Numbered from the stretch's first letter, positions 13,892 through 22,300 are shown. The stretch is 64,000 nt of DNA from CAWHHZ01 sp963829355 (GCA_963829355.1 CAWHHZ010000001.1:1-64000), one strand, 5' to 3'. The notes: a model not told the origin generated them from the sequence alone. Translations and numbers: made by a program.

Positions 13892-14968
13892 TCAAGGGTC
13901 GAGGTGGTCCAGCGGACTCCGGACGCCTCCGGCTCCTTTATCGAGTACATGAGTATAGATCATCGTCGTTTTGACGTCCGCGTGCCCCAGGAGTTGCTGG
14001 AGGGTCCGGATGTCGTAGCCGTCCTCGAGGAGGTGCGTCGCAAAGCTGTGCCGGAAGGTGTGGGGACCTACCGGCTTGTCGATTCCCGCAGCACGCGCCG
14101 CGGCTCTGACGTTCTTCTGTATGGCCGACTCGCTCCAATGATGACGCCGCTCGACGCCGTCACGTGGATCGACCGAACGGTTCTTCGAGGGAAACACATA
14201 CTGCCAAAGCCATTCAGACGGCGCCGAGGGATACTTTCGCGCCAGAGCGTACGGGAGCCAAACCTCACCGAAACCCTCCGACTGGTCGCGCTCGTGAAGG
14301 GTTCTCACTCTGACCAGATGATCCTGAAGCTCCTCCGCAAGCACGTCTGGAAGCATCGTCCTCCTGTCTTTCCGCCCCTTTCCCTGACGAACAATGATCT
14401 CTCTCGCGACGAAGTCAACGTCTTTCACGCGCAACCGCAGACCCTCCAGGAGGCGCATGCCGGTGCCATAGAGAAGTGCGGAGACTAGACGAGTGATACC
14501 ACTCATCCGGCCGAGTGTTCGACGGACTTCCTCTCGCGTCAGCACCACCGGCAACTTCGGCTTGTCCGAGGCACGAACGACCTCTCCGATCGAGGGCAGC
14601 GGATCGTCGAGCACCTCCCTGTAGAGAAAGAGAATTCCACTGAGAGCCTGCTTCTGCGTCGACGGGCTGACGTGATCGTTCACGGCCAGGTGAGTCAGAA
14701 ACTCATTGACCTCGCTGACTCCCATCATCGACGGATGCTTCTTTCCGTGAAAGACGATGTACCGCCGGATCCAGCCGACGTACGCTTCCTCGGTGCGGAT
14801 ACTCATGTGGCGGACGCGTATGGCGTTGCGGACGCGGTCGAGGAGGCGGGGCGGGCGGGCTTCTGCGGGTTCCGTCTCGGCATCCCGTTCTGCGGGATCG
14901 TCCTCACCGGGGCCCTTGCGGTCGTGGCTCATGACTCCGAGGCTCCCTCGGTGGGGCTCGGGTGTCAA
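13892..14968 (-). CDS. intI: Integron integrase (tyrosine recombinase)
   Basis: 358 aa from ATG 14968 (ATG 14932 is possible). It recombines attI and attC sites to insert and excise cassettes. N-terminal SAM-like core-binding domain RLLDRVRNAIRVRHMSIRTE to LFLYREVL (about residues 41-119), catalytic domain after 140: R172 (TGMRLLE), the GKGRKDR loop (196-202), H303xxR306 (HTFRH), H329 and nucleophile Y338 (TTMIYTHV). The integron-specific insert ALARKYPSAPSEWLWQYVFP (241-260), absent from XerC/D, decides the family. It has about 40 extra residues at the N-terminus. Its 3' end faces attI, so it reads toward the cassettes: an inverted layout. Same-strand reading could let one promoter serve both. 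Confidence 0.96.
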   Translation of the reverse strand: MTPEPHRGSLGVMSHDRKGPGEDDPAERDAETEPAEARPPRLLDRVRNAIRVRHMSIRTEEAYVGWIRRYIVFHGKKHPSMMGVSEVNEFLTHLAVNDHVSPSTQKQALSGILFLYREVLDDPLPSIGEVVRASDKPKLPVVLTREEVRRTLGRMSGITRLVSALLYGTGMRLLEGLRLRVKDVDFVAREIIVRQGKGRKDRRTMLPDVLAEELQDHLVRVRTLHERDQSEGFGEVWLPYALARKYPSAPSEWLWQYVFPSKNRSVDPRDGVERRHHWSESAIQKNVRAAARAAGIDKPVGPHTFRHSFATHLLEDGYDIRTLQQLLGHADVKTTMIYTHVLDKGAGGVRSPLDHLDP

Positions 14969-15299
14969 GAAAATGGGTGATTTCGATGGGAAAGGTCCTC
15001 GGAATGGAAAGAGATTCTACGAGGGGTGGATTTGCGAGGGCGGATGTGTTCGAGTGGTGTGGGGGATTGTGGGAGGAATCGAGGGCGAGGATAACGGCAC
15101 GCGATTCTTCGACCGTCCTCCGCTTCGCTTCGGCGGCTCAGGATGACAGTTGTGGGCAGTGGAGGGGGCGTGTGATTGGGCTCGGTGGGGGATTGTGGGA
15201 GGAAGCGAGGGCGAGGATGACGGGACGCGATCCTTCGACCGTCCTTCGCTTCGCTTCGGCGGCTCAGGATGACAGGCTCTTCATCCAGGTTGCAGGGGA
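14969..15299. repeat. Intergenic with two 89-bp direct copies of the GTCATCC repeat
   Basis: Between intI and the lipoprotein gene lie two near-identical direct copies, 15061-15149 and 15187-15275, period 126. Each has a GGGGGATTGTGGGAGGA lead and ends in the common module ...CGGCGGCTCAGGATGACAG. A short 37-bp spacer separates them. No gene is seen. The intI promoter presumably lies on the left side of this block (14969-15060), but no clear -35/-10 pair was found. Confidence 0.8.
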
Positions 15300-16190
15300 T
15301 CAGGGGTAGGTTCTGAAGCGCTGATCGAGGGGGTCGTCGAGACGGTGGAAGCCTCGCTGCTCGTTCGACATATAGAGGGCGTTACCGAGCCAGGCGAGGC
15401 CTTCGCACTGCATGGAGACATTCGTGTAGAAGTCGATCTGCTTGACGGGATTCGCGAGGAAGTCGTAACCCTCTTCGGGCGCTTCGAATACGAAGATGCC
15501 CGTGTAGGTGAGAATCGCGAGATGCTGATTGTCGGGCGACACGGCCGCGTCAGTGACCATCGATCCGAGGGTGGTTTCGGAGATCCGTACCAGATCGAGC
15601 TTTCCCTCATCCCAGTTGTCGGGAAACATGTAGAGCACAGTGTTCTGGTCGCTGCGGTGTTTGGTCAGCAGAAAGAGACGGTCTTTCCACCAGAAGAGGG
15701 CTTCAGCGTCGAAGTTGAAGTCGTCCTTGTCGGGAAAGGACTTCTGCTCGGGGTATCGAAAGGCGATTGTCTGCTTTGCCTGCGCCGACCCGGCTGACGG
15801 ATCGGGCTCGTCGATGACATAGACGACGAGATCCTGCCTCTGGTTCTCGTTGTTGCCGATGTCGCCGATCAGAAGGCGCCCATTGCCGTCGGAGGTGATG
15901 GCTTCCCAGTCGGATGCACCAGCTCCCTCGATCGCGACTTCCCCGACCAGTTGGCCTTTGAGATCAATGGCGAAAATGCGCGGAACGTCACCCGAATCAT
16001 TGAGCGTCCACACGATGTCGTCACGAAACGAGCTTTTCGCAAGTCCCGAAGACTCGTTGATCACATCGGGGAGTGTCCCGACAGCGCCGGTGGGACGGTC
16101 GAGGGTCGTGGTACACGAAGGCGCTGCGATCATCACAGCCGAGCAGAGGAGCAGCCAGAGCAGTGTTTTCGATATCGAGGCAGTCTTCAA
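15300..16190 (-). CDS. Lipoprotein with beta-propeller-like repeats
   Basis: About 296 aa if started at TTG 16190, which sits seven bases after AGAGGA and just past the holA stop; an ATG at 16223 overlaps holA. From TTG the N-terminus is MKTASISKTLLWLLLCSAVM with lipobox AAPSC. The mature part begins GTLPDVINESSGLAKSSFRD and has the E-SSGxA....WxxNDSGD motif, then IGDIGNNENQRQDL and repeated Y/W-aromatic strands typical of a six-bladed propeller of the SdiA-regulated or esterase-like type. Likely exported and lipid-anchored. Function unknown; neighbours are housekeeping. Confidence 0.75.
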   Translation of the reverse strand: MKTASISKTLLWLLLCSAVMIAAPSCTTTLDRPTGAVGTLPDVINESSGLAKSSFRDDIVWTLNDSGDVPRIFAIDLKGQLVGEVAIEGAGASDWEAITSDGNGRLLIGDIGNNENQRQDLVVYVIDEPDPSAGSAQAKQTIAFRYPEQKSFPDKDDFNFDAEALFWWKDRLFLLTKHRSDQNTVLYMFPDNWDEGKLDLVRISETTLGSMVTDAAVSPDNQHLAILTYTGIFVFEAPEEGYDFLANPVKQIDFYTNVSMQCEGLAWLGNALYMSNEQRGFHRLDDPLDQRFRTYP

Positions 16191-16194
16191 TGGG

Positions 16195-17583
16195 TCATCC
16201 TCTTGCGGCGGAGGTGTGGGCATCGATCGACAGGAGAAGCGCCTCGAGACTCACCGTCGGCGGAACGCCGCCCGACTTCCGCTCCAGCTCGATCTCGCCG
16301 ATCCGCTGAAGTGCACGGAGAAGCATCTTCTCCCCGTAACGTCCCGCCGCTTCGTACTTTTTGAAGAGCACGAATGGATGAAGCTTCTGTCTCGCCATAC
16401 CCTGCTCTTTCAGATACAGACCGATCTGATCCGACACCTGTCCTTTGAACTGGTTGTAGTTCATCCGTCTCGGGCGAAGCCCCTGGGATCGGAGGAACGA
16501 ATGAACGGCGATCAGTGTACGGATTTCTTCTGCAAGACTGAAGATATATCGGCCGTACAGGATCTCGGAGGTCGCCTTCGGATCGTCCCTTCTCGCCTGC
16601 GCCACGAGATCGTGGAGCTTCTCGATCGCCTCGAGGATCTTCCCCTCCGAGAAGAGCGAGGAGAATTCGAACACTCGTCCGCCACCGCGGGAGGCGACCT
16701 GCGTCTCGACGTCTCCGCGCGACACCTTCTTCCCATCACCGACGAATGCAGCGAGTCGCGCCGCTTCGGACACGATGAGGCTGAGATCCGGTATCTCGGT
16801 CGAGTACTTGTCCTCGAGCATCCGCGCCACCCCGAGTCGCTCCTCGAGCGCCCGGACCGCGCCCGCATCGAACTGGACGCCCTGGTCCTCGGCGACCTCG
16901 GAGAGCGCCTGTTTCATCGCACTCGGAAAGCTTTCCCTCGTCAGATCGCCCCGTACCAGAGCACCATCCCGGCTCAACTGGTCGAGAAGCGGAGACTCCG
17001 CTGGCAGCTCACCAGTCCGGATCAGCAGAATCGATCCGGGAGCGCCGCCGTTCTGAATCAGATCCGCGAGGATTGCTGCATCGCCTTCACCTCTCGACTC
17101 ACTCTGCCCGGCCGTCCGCGCGGCTTCGAGTATCTCGCCCGTGACTTTCTTTTTCGCGCCGAGCGCGTCGATGATGTCGCCGTCTGATTGTTCGAGTGAC
17201 AGACCGGCCAGCCCGAGGACGTGCATCAGTTTGGCGACGGCACTCTTCCGCTTGCGGTCGGTTTTCGCGTTCTCCCAATCGTTGATCGCCTTCTGCAGGA
17301 GCTTGTCGAGCTCCTTGCGTGAGACGAAGGCCTGGATCTCGGGTACGGAGAGAAGGCGATGCCCGCCAAAGAGTGAATGGGTACGGAAAGAGTCGGCAAC
17401 TTTTCCGAGATCGGCCCCCTCCGGATATGCCTCGACCGCGACGCCGGGATTGGCTTCGAGGATGGCCGCGCGGATCCTGAGGTAGTGATGATTGACGAGG
17501 TAGTCGTCGCTTCCGCCGATGAGGATGACCGGGGGGATCTTGTCCCTGCTGATCGCGTCGAGCAATTGCTCGAGATCGTTCAT
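16195..17583 (-). CDS. holA: DNA polymerase III delta subunit
   Basis: 462 aa, longer than the usual 330-345. It loads the sliding clamp as part of the clamp loader complex. The start, VILIGGSDDYLVNHHYLRIR, and the following HSLFGGHRLLSVPEIQAFV match holA family N-termini. An extra segment of about 80 residues (NDWENAKTDRKRKSAVAKLM onward, about 100-180) is inserted in the nucleotide-domain region; the C-terminal domain from FEFSSLFSEGKILEAIEKLH is typical. No Walker A is expected in this subunit. It is followed within a few bases by the lipoprotein and preceded by 260 bp with no gene. Confidence 0.9.
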   Translation of the reverse strand: MNDLEQLLDAISRDKIPPVILIGGSDDYLVNHHYLRIRAAILEANPGVAVEAYPEGADLGKVADSFRTHSLFGGHRLLSVPEIQAFVSRKELDKLLQKAINDWENAKTDRKRKSAVAKLMHVLGLAGLSLEQSDGDIIDALGAKKKVTGEILEAARTAGQSESRGEGDAAILADLIQNGGAPGSILLIRTGELPAESPLLDQLSRDGALVRGDLTRESFPSAMKQALSEVAEDQGVQFDAGAVRALEERLGVARMLEDKYSTEIPDLSLIVSEAARLAAFVGDGKKVSRGDVETQVASRGGGRVFEFSSLFSEGKILEAIEKLHDLVAQARRDDPKATSEILYGRYIFSLAEEIRTLIAVHSFLRSQGLRPRRMNYNQFKGQVSDQIGLYLKEQGMARQKLHPFVLFKKYEAAGRYGEKMLLRALQRIGEIELERKSGGVPPTVSLEALLLSIDAHTSAARG

Positions 17584-17844
17584 CTGTGGCGGGTCCTCGG
17601 GGTCATGGCGTCAGTTGATGTGTGGGGGGATGTGAGCGCTTGGGTGATGGTAACTGAAAAGTGGTACCACGGGCGGCTGGTGAATGAACCTGAACCTTCG
17701 ATGCACGCGTCCAATGGAACAGCAGGGTCTCTGTAGCAAACCAGAGGGAGCCGGAGAATGTCCGGCGACGTGGCGGACAGGGAACGTCGTGGAGGCCCTC
17801 ACCCCGGCCCTCTCCCAGAGGGAGAGGGGGAGGGCTGTTGGTAG
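17584..17844. repeat. Intergenic with a 'CCCTCTCCCAGAGGGAGAGGG' palindrome
   Basis: No gene is seen. At about 17790-17832 lies CCTCACCCCGGCCCTCTCCC followed by AGAGGGAGAGGGGGAGGGC, a near-perfect hairpin commonly scattered between genes in this type of genome; a weaker relative is at 61007-61033. It could act as a transcription end for the gene at 17845, which reads away from it, but there is no T run. Confidence 0.6.
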
Positions 17845-18225
17845 TTATTCTTCGCTGTCGAGCATTCCGTTTTCCTGGAGCTCAGCACAGTCGATGCAGT
17901 GCGGGGTCCAGGGGATTGCCTTGAGGCGCTTGTCGCCGATCTTCTGTCCGCAGTTGGTGCAGTCTCCGTACTCCCCTTCATCGATCCGCGTGAGCGCCTC
18001 CTCGATCTTCATGAGGGTTTCGCGCTCGCCGTTCGACAGCGAGAAGTTCAGCTCGCGGGAGTAGGAGTTCGCAGCCTTGTCCGCGAGATCGAGGATCCCG
18101 TCGTCGGTCTGCTCCGCGGCAGCAGCGCGGTCGCGTCCGTACGACTCGAGCAGCTCTTCCTGCTTCTCGACGAGAAGCTTGCGATGGGTCGTCCATGCCT
18201 TCGGTTTTGCCTTAGCTTTGGCCAT
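17845..18225 (-). CDS. DksA/TraR family zinc-finger protein
   Basis: 126 aa. Members bind RNA polymerase through the secondary channel and, with ppGpp in well-studied cases, tune rRNA and amino-acid promoters. Seen here: a helical coiled coil (LLVEKQEELLESYGRDRAAA... to ETLMKIEEALTRIDEGEYGD), then the zinc finger CTNCGQKIGDKRLKAIPWTP with a terminal CIDC, so C4-type. The tip region has LDLADKAANSYSRELNFSLS, lacking the DxxDxA of E. coli DksA in exact form. The gene is 18 bp downstream of rlmH, so probably co-transcribed. Confidence 0.88.
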   Translation of the reverse strand: MAKAKAKPKAWTTHRKLLVEKQEELLESYGRDRAAAAEQTDDGILDLADKAANSYSRELNFSLSNGERETLMKIEEALTRIDEGEYGDCTNCGQKIGDKRLKAIPWTPHCIDCAELQENGMLDSEE

Positions 18226-18243
18226 CTTTAGTCCCGAATCTCC

Positions 18244-18711
18244 TTACTTGTGGTATGCGATGTTCCGGATGATCGTGCACGCCCGGTACAGCTGTTCGAG
18301 TAGCACGACCCTCGCCAGGTCATGCGGCAAGGTCATCTGTGACAAAGCCAGAACCAGACCTGCACGCGATCTAATTTCCTCGCTCAGTCCAAGATCGCCT
18401 CCCATGACGAATGAGACCCCGTGCGGGTTGTGGATCGTTTCTCTTTCCAGCCATTTCGCGAGCTCGACAGACGTCATCTCACGGCCCCGCTCGTCCATGG
18501 TCACGATCCTTCCCTGGGGCGGAAGCGCATCGATCAGGCTCTGTGATTCGATCGCGATGATCTCGCTGTCGGACCGGGAGCGACTCTTCTCGGGCCGGAC
18601 CTCGACGATCTCGATCGGAAGGAACTGCCGGATCCTCTCCTCATACCTCTCCGCGAGCTGACGGAGCGGGCGCTCGGAGATCTTTCCGATCCAGACGAGG
18701 CGGATCTTCAC
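18244..18711 (-). CDS. rlmH: 23S rRNA (pseudouridine1915-N3)-methyltransferase
   Basis: 155 aa from GTG 18711, the normal family length. It methylates pseudouridine 1915 in helix 69 of 23S rRNA. VKIRLVWIGKISERPLRQLA starts the SPOUT fold; the knot region VTMDERGREMTSVELAKWLE and the SAM-binding loop FVMGGDLGLSEEIRSRAGLV, plus LPHDLARVVLLEQLYRACTI and the terminal IIRNIAYHK are the diagnostic blocks. The start overlaps the stop of the upstream sigma-54 activator by GTGA, indicating translational coupling. The longer frame (to 18864) is rejected as it overlaps that gene. Confidence 0.95.
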   Translation of the reverse strand: MKIRLVWIGKISERPLRQLAERYEERIRQFLPIEIVEVRPEKSRSRSDSEIIAIESQSLIDALPPQGRIVTMDERGREMTSVELAKWLERETIHNPHGVSFVMGGDLGLSEEIRSRAGLVLALSQMTLPHDLARVVLLEQLYRACTIIRNIAYHK

Positions 18712-19679
18712 CGCTTCGGTTCCTTGTCGATCCCATAGCGCCGCCTCTTGTCGATGAGGGTCTTGCGGCTGATCCCGAGGAGCCGTGCAGCTCTCGAATT
18801 GTTGTCTCGGGTCCGCCGGAGAACTTCTCTGATGTACTCCTCTTCGAGGCGTTCGAGGCTCCATTCGGCGGCGGCTGCCTTGTCGACGAGCGCCTCCTCG
18901 CTCCGCAGCGAACGTGGAGGAAGTGACGCCGGGGAGATTCGCTCCCCTTCCTCGATGATCAGAGCGCGCCGGATCACGCTCCGGAGCTCACGGACATTTC
19001 CGGGCCAGTCGTACGTCGCAAGAAGCTCTGCAGCCTCCGGCTCGAATGCGTGCACGCTCCGTCCGAGCTCCTTCGCCTCTTCCCTCAGAATGAGCTCGGC
19101 GAGTCGCGGAATGTCGCGCCGTCGCTCACGCAACGGCGGAAGCCGCACGGAGATCACATTCAGACGGTAGTAGAGATCATCCCGGAACTCCCCCTCCCGA
19201 ACGAGCATCTCGAGCGGTCTGGTCGAAGATGCGATGAACCTGACGTCGACAGAAAGCTCGGCGACGCCCCCGATTCGCGTAAAGGCCTTCTCCTGCACCA
19301 GCCGCAGCAGCTTCGCCTGAAGAGGCCTGGTGAGCACCGAGACCTCGTCGAGGTAGAGCGTGCCGCGGTGTGCCGTCTCCACCAGCCCCGGCTTTCTCGC
19401 GCGGGCATCGGTGAATGCGCCCTTCTCGTAGCCGAACAGCTCGCTCTCGAACAGCTCGGGTGGAATCGCGGCGCAGGAGATGCGCACGAATGGTCCGTTG
19501 GATCGCACGCTCGCAGAATGGATCAGCTCGGCGAGATAGTCCTTACCCGAGCCGGTCTCGCCCTCCAGAAGCGTGGTGACACTCGAGTCGAGAGTCTTTT
19601 CGAGCATGCGAAGCTGATCGCGGACAGCGGGAGTCCGCGTGGGAAATCTCCGTCGGAGAAGATCAGCTCTGGGCCGCAA
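18708..19679 (-). CDS. Sigma-54 interacting AAA+ transcriptional activator (no receiver domain)
   Basis: 323 aa from a TTG at 19679, 26 bp after rsfS. Activates sigma-54 RNA polymerase by ATP hydrolysis. Walker A GETGSGKD (residues 40-47), the GAFTGA loop here GAFTDA (87-92), Walker B GTLYLDEV (106-113), sensor RFIASSTRPLE, and a C-terminal Fis-type HTH with NNSRAARLLGISRKTLIDKR. It consists of only the AAA+ and HTH parts: no phosphoacceptor or sensor domain, so its signal is not obvious. The GAFTDA change (G to D at the fifth position) is seen in the loop that contacts sigma-54. Inserted between rsfS and rlmH in a housekeeping operon. Confidence 0.92.
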   Translation of the reverse strand: MRPRADLLRRRFPTRTPAVRDQLRMLEKTLDSSVTTLLEGETGSGKDYLAELIHSASVRSNGPFVRISCAAIPPELFESELFGYEKGAFTDARARKPGLVETAHRGTLYLDEVSVLTRPLQAKLLRLVQEKAFTRIGGVAELSVDVRFIASSTRPLEMLVREGEFRDDLYYRLNVISVRLPPLRERRRDIPRLAELILREEAKELGRSVHAFEPEAAELLATYDWPGNVRELRSVIRRALIIEEGERISPASLPPRSLRSEEALVDKAAAAEWSLERLEEEYIREVLRRTRDNNSRAARLLGISRKTLIDKRRRYGIDKEPKR

Positions 19680-19704
19680 GGCTCACCGCCCTCCGGCTCG
19701 TGAT

Positions 19705-20091
19705 TCACTCGCCGGAGCCGCCAACTGCGGATTCCTTCAGGAACTCGGAGGTGACGTTCGGAGCATCCCCCCAGAGCCGTTCGAGCCCGTAGAACTTCCG
19801 GGTCTCCTCGTTGAACACGTGAAGGATGAAGTCTCCGTAATCGAGGAGAACCCATCGGCCGCTGTTTTTTCCCTCGCTCAGCAGCGGTTTGGCGCCGTGC
19901 TTCTCGCGGACCGACTCCTCGACGGCATCCACGATCGCGGATGCCTGACGGTCCGACGAGGCGGAGCAGATCATGAAGTAATCGGCGATGGAGGTCAGCT
20001 TCTCGACGTGGAGAACCATCAGGTTCGTTGCCTGTTTTGCGCTGGCCGCCTCGACGGCGGTCTGCACACGGCTTTGAATCTCATTCGACAT
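19705..20091 (-). CDS. rsfS: Ribosomal silencing factor RsfS
   Basis: 128 aa from ATG 20091 (MSNEIQSRVQTAVEAASAKQ); ATG 20100 is also possible and overlaps nadD by 20 bp. RsfS binds bL14 (uL14) on the large subunit and blocks joining under starvation. The family blocks LMVLHVEKLTSIADYFMICS, ASSDRQASAIVDAVEESVRE, GRWVLLDYGDFILHVFNEET and RKFYGLERLWGDAP are present. Usual length about 110-130. Downstream overlap with nadD implies one operon. Confidence 0.95.
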   Translation of the reverse strand: MSNEIQSRVQTAVEAASAKQATNLMVLHVEKLTSIADYFMICSASSDRQASAIVDAVEESVREKHGAKPLLSEGKNSGRWVLLDYGDFILHVFNEETRKFYGLERLWGDAPNVTSEFLKESAVGGSGE

Positions 20092-20698
20092 AGAGGTCAT
20101 TATGCCGGATGTATCGTGCGACTCTCGACGGAACCATGTGATCCCACGGCTCGCCCGCGGCGATCCTTCGCCGGATCTCGGTGGCCGACACCTCGATGAG
20201 GTCGTTGGTCACGAGCACGATACTCCCGCTCCTTTCTCTGGCTTTGATGGAGTGCAGACGCCCTTCCAACTCTCGAGGCAGTGCCGGAAGCGCTGCCGCG
20301 CGACGCAGAACGATGAAGTTGGCGAGCTCGAAGAGCTCTTCGACATCCTTCCATTCGGAGAGGCGGGCGAGATTGTCATCCCCGATCACCCATTCGAGAA
20401 CAGTGTCGGCCCGTGAGGATCGAAGCTCCCGCAGCGTCTCGACGGTGTACGAGATCTGCCCACGCTCGAGCTCGATGATCGACACGTTCGCTCCGGGAAT
20501 CTGCTCGGTGCCCAGTACCGCCATCGCGTGCCGATGGAACGGGGAGACAGCCGTTCGTTCCGTCTTGAAAGGTTGTGTCCACGCCGGGACGAAGAGCATC
20601 TCATCCCATCCGAGCCGCTCGTGAATCGCCAGCATCGGCCTCAGATGTCCGTAGTGGAACGGATCGAATGTCCCCCCGAGAATTCCGACACGCTTCAT
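20081..20698 (-). CDS. nadD: Nicotinate-nucleotide adenylyltransferase
   Basis: 205 aa from ATG 20698, two bases after the obgE stop. Makes nicotinate adenine dinucleotide from NaMN and ATP in NAD synthesis. MKRVGILGGTFDPFHYGHLR holds the GTFDPxHxGH nucleotide motif; later VLEWVIGDDNLARLSEWKDV (DD and W conserved) and LIEVSATEIRRRIAAGEPWD with the SxTxIR motif identify the family. The frame stays open upstream into obgE, which is rejected. Order obgE-nadD-rsfS-rlmH is the common bacterial cluster, here with a regulator inserted. Confidence 0.97.
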   Translation of the reverse strand: MKRVGILGGTFDPFHYGHLRPMLAIHERLGWDEMLFVPAWTQPFKTERTAVSPFHRHAMAVLGTEQIPGANVSIIELERGQISYTVETLRELRSSRADTVLEWVIGDDNLARLSEWKDVEELFELANFIVLRRAAALPALPRELEGRLHSIKARERSGSIVLVTNDLIEVSATEIRRRIAAGEPWDHMVPSRVARYIRHNDLYVE

Positions 20699-20700
20699 GA

Positions 20701-21720
20701 TCACGCCTCGGGCGGTTGTGCCTGCTCCTCGCGGGAGCTTCGCACGAGCGAGCCGAGCCTCTGGACCACTCGCTGGACACCCTCTCCGGTCACGGCGGAG
20801 AGCTCGACATACTCGAGTCCCTCCTTCGCCGCATACGCCCGCAGCGCCTCGGATGATCCTTCCGCGGCCGAGTCGAGCTTGGAGCCGCAGAGGATGCGCG
20901 GCTTCGAGCGGAGTATCTCGGAGTAGAGCTCGACCTCCTTCTCGACGATCTTTGCATCGGCGACCGGATCCTCGACCGACAAGTCGACCATGTGGAGAAG
21001 CGACGCGCAACGCTCGACGTGCCGGAGAAACTGGTCACCGAGACCTTGTCCCTCGTGGGCCCCCTCGATCAATCCGGGGATGTCGGCGACGACGAAGGAC
21101 GAGAACTGCTCGTACGGGACGACCCCGAGCACGGGGCTGAGGGTCGTGAATGGATAATCGGCGATCTTCGGCTTCGCTGCCGAGATGACGGAGATCAGCG
21201 TCGACTTGCCCGCGTTGGGGAGTCCGACCAGACCGATGTCGGCGATCAGCTTGAGCTCGATCTCGAGCGCGAATTCTTCCCCCTCTTCGCCCGGCTGCGC
21301 AAAGCGCGGAGCCTGACGTGTCGCCGTTGCGAAGTGCTGGTTCCCCTGGCCTCCCCGGCCGCCCCGTGCCACGACGACGCGCTGTCCCGGCTCCACGAGA
21401 TCCGCGACGATTTCTCCGGTCTCGATGTTCTTGACGACCGATCCCACCGGCAACTGAATGACGACGTCCTCGGCGGTCTTTCCGCTCCGGTTGGAGCCCT
21501 CACCCGGCCGGCCTCGCTCGGCACGGTACTCGCGCTGGAAACGAAGGTGCTGGAGCGTATTCATGCTCTCGGTGGCTTCGACCCACACGGAGCCACCCGT
21601 GCCTCCGTCACCGCCATTCGGGCCGCCACGCGGGACGTACTTCTCCCTGCGGAAGGCAACGCATCCGTTGCCGCCGTGGCCACCGTAGACTTTGATTGTT
21701 GCGTAATCGACGAACTTCAT
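20701..21720 (-). CDS. obgE: GTPase Obg (CgtA)
   Basis: 339 aa, a ribosome-assembly and stress GTPase of the 50S subunit. N-terminal glycine-rich Obg domain FVDYATIKVYGGHGGNGCVA, FRREKYVPRGGPNGGDGGTG (about residues 2-150), then G domain with GLPNAGKSTL (P-loop), DIPGLIEGA (G3), and the SKLD-type G4 (CGSKLD). The C-terminal OCT domain seen in some Obg proteins is absent. Next upstream are rpmA and rplU, the typical order. A repeat-rich 286-bp gap and a terminator separate it from rpmA. Confidence 0.97.
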   Translation of the reverse strand: MKFVDYATIKVYGGHGGNGCVAFRREKYVPRGGPNGGDGGTGGSVWVEATESMNTLQHLRFQREYRAERGRPGEGSNRSGKTAEDVVIQLPVGSVVKNIETGEIVADLVEPGQRVVVARGGRGGQGNQHFATATRQAPRFAQPGEEGEEFALEIELKLIADIGLVGLPNAGKSTLISVISAAKPKIADYPFTTLSPVLGVVPYEQFSSFVVADIPGLIEGAHEGQGLGDQFLRHVERCASLLHMVDLSVEDPVADAKIVEKEVELYSEILRSKPRILCGSKLDSAAEGSSEALRAYAAKEGLEYVELSAVTGEGVQRVVQRLGSLVRSSREEQAQPPEA

Positions 21721-21950
21721 AAGGCGTTCAGAGGTTCAGGGGTTCAGGGGTTCAGGTGAAAAGGTTCAACAGGCTGTCATTCTGAGCCGCCGGATCCCGC
21801 AAAGCGGGAGGAGGACGGTCGAAGAATCGCGTCGCGTCATACTCACTCTCGATCCCTGCGCAATCCGGGCCGAGTCTTGTCGTACGCGATCCTTCGCCTG
21901 AAATTGCGGTCGAGTCATCTCGAACGCGATCCTTCGCTTCGCTCAGGATG
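21721..21950. repeat. Dispersed 'GTCATCC' module plus GGTTCAGG tandem units
   Basis: 21728-21757 is a run of GGTTCAGG-like 8-mers. 21775-21950 contains two inverted-facing copies of the module TGTCATTCTGAGCCGCCGG...GGATC and GCGATCCTTCGCTTCGCTCAGGATGACA. No gene is seen. The module recurs at 15061, 28780, 32060, 39540 and 42600. Confidence 0.75.
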
Positions 21951-21952
21951 AC

Positions 21953-21979
21953 AAAAAAAGGGAGCCCTCGGGCTCCCTC
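21953..21979 (-). terminator. Rho-independent terminator after rpmA
   Basis: On the minus strand GGGAGCCC-GAG-GGCTCCC is followed by TTTTTTT. The hairpin has an 8-bp stem, about 30 bases downstream of the rpmA stop. It separates rplU-rpmA from obgE. Confidence 0.88.
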
Positions 21980-22006
21980 GAAATCAGCATTGATCGAAAA
22001 CAACGA

Positions 22007-22273
22007 TCAGGCTTCGGTCGAAGAAGGCTGCACGCTGATGAAGCGGCCCTTCTGTCCACGGTCGCGAAACTTCACGACACCGTCCACCTTGGCGAACAGC
22101 GTGTGGTCGCGTCCCATCCCGACGTTCTCGCCGGCGTAGAACTTGGTGCCGCGCTGACGAACGAGAATCGAGCCACCCGTAACGGTCTGGCCGTCAAAAC
22201 GCTTGACTCCGAGCATCTTCGGATTCGAGTCACGTCCGTTCCGAGAAGATCCCTGTCCTTTTTTATGAGCCAT
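22007..22273 (-). CDS. rpmA: 50S ribosomal protein bL27
   Basis: 88 aa, full family length. MAHKKGQGSSRNGRDSNPKM LGVK-type N-terminus is intact; its basic tail reaches the peptidyl-transferase centre. VTGGSILVRQRGTKFYAGEN and GMGRDHTLFAKVDGVVKFRD are the core strands. It lies 27 bp after rplU and ahead of a strong terminator. There is no N-terminal cleaved extension as in Firmicutes. Confidence 0.97.
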   Translation of the reverse strand: MAHKKGQGSSRNGRDSNPKMLGVKRFDGQTVTGGSILVRQRGTKFYAGENVGMGRDHTLFAKVDGVVKFRDRGQKGRFISVQPSSTEA

Positions 22274-22300
22274 TTCTATTCCTCCTGGTTCAGAACCGGA

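Noticed and set aside
15850..17187. 445-aa plus-strand frame over holA
   Set aside because: Antisense shadow; holA conserved on the minus strand.
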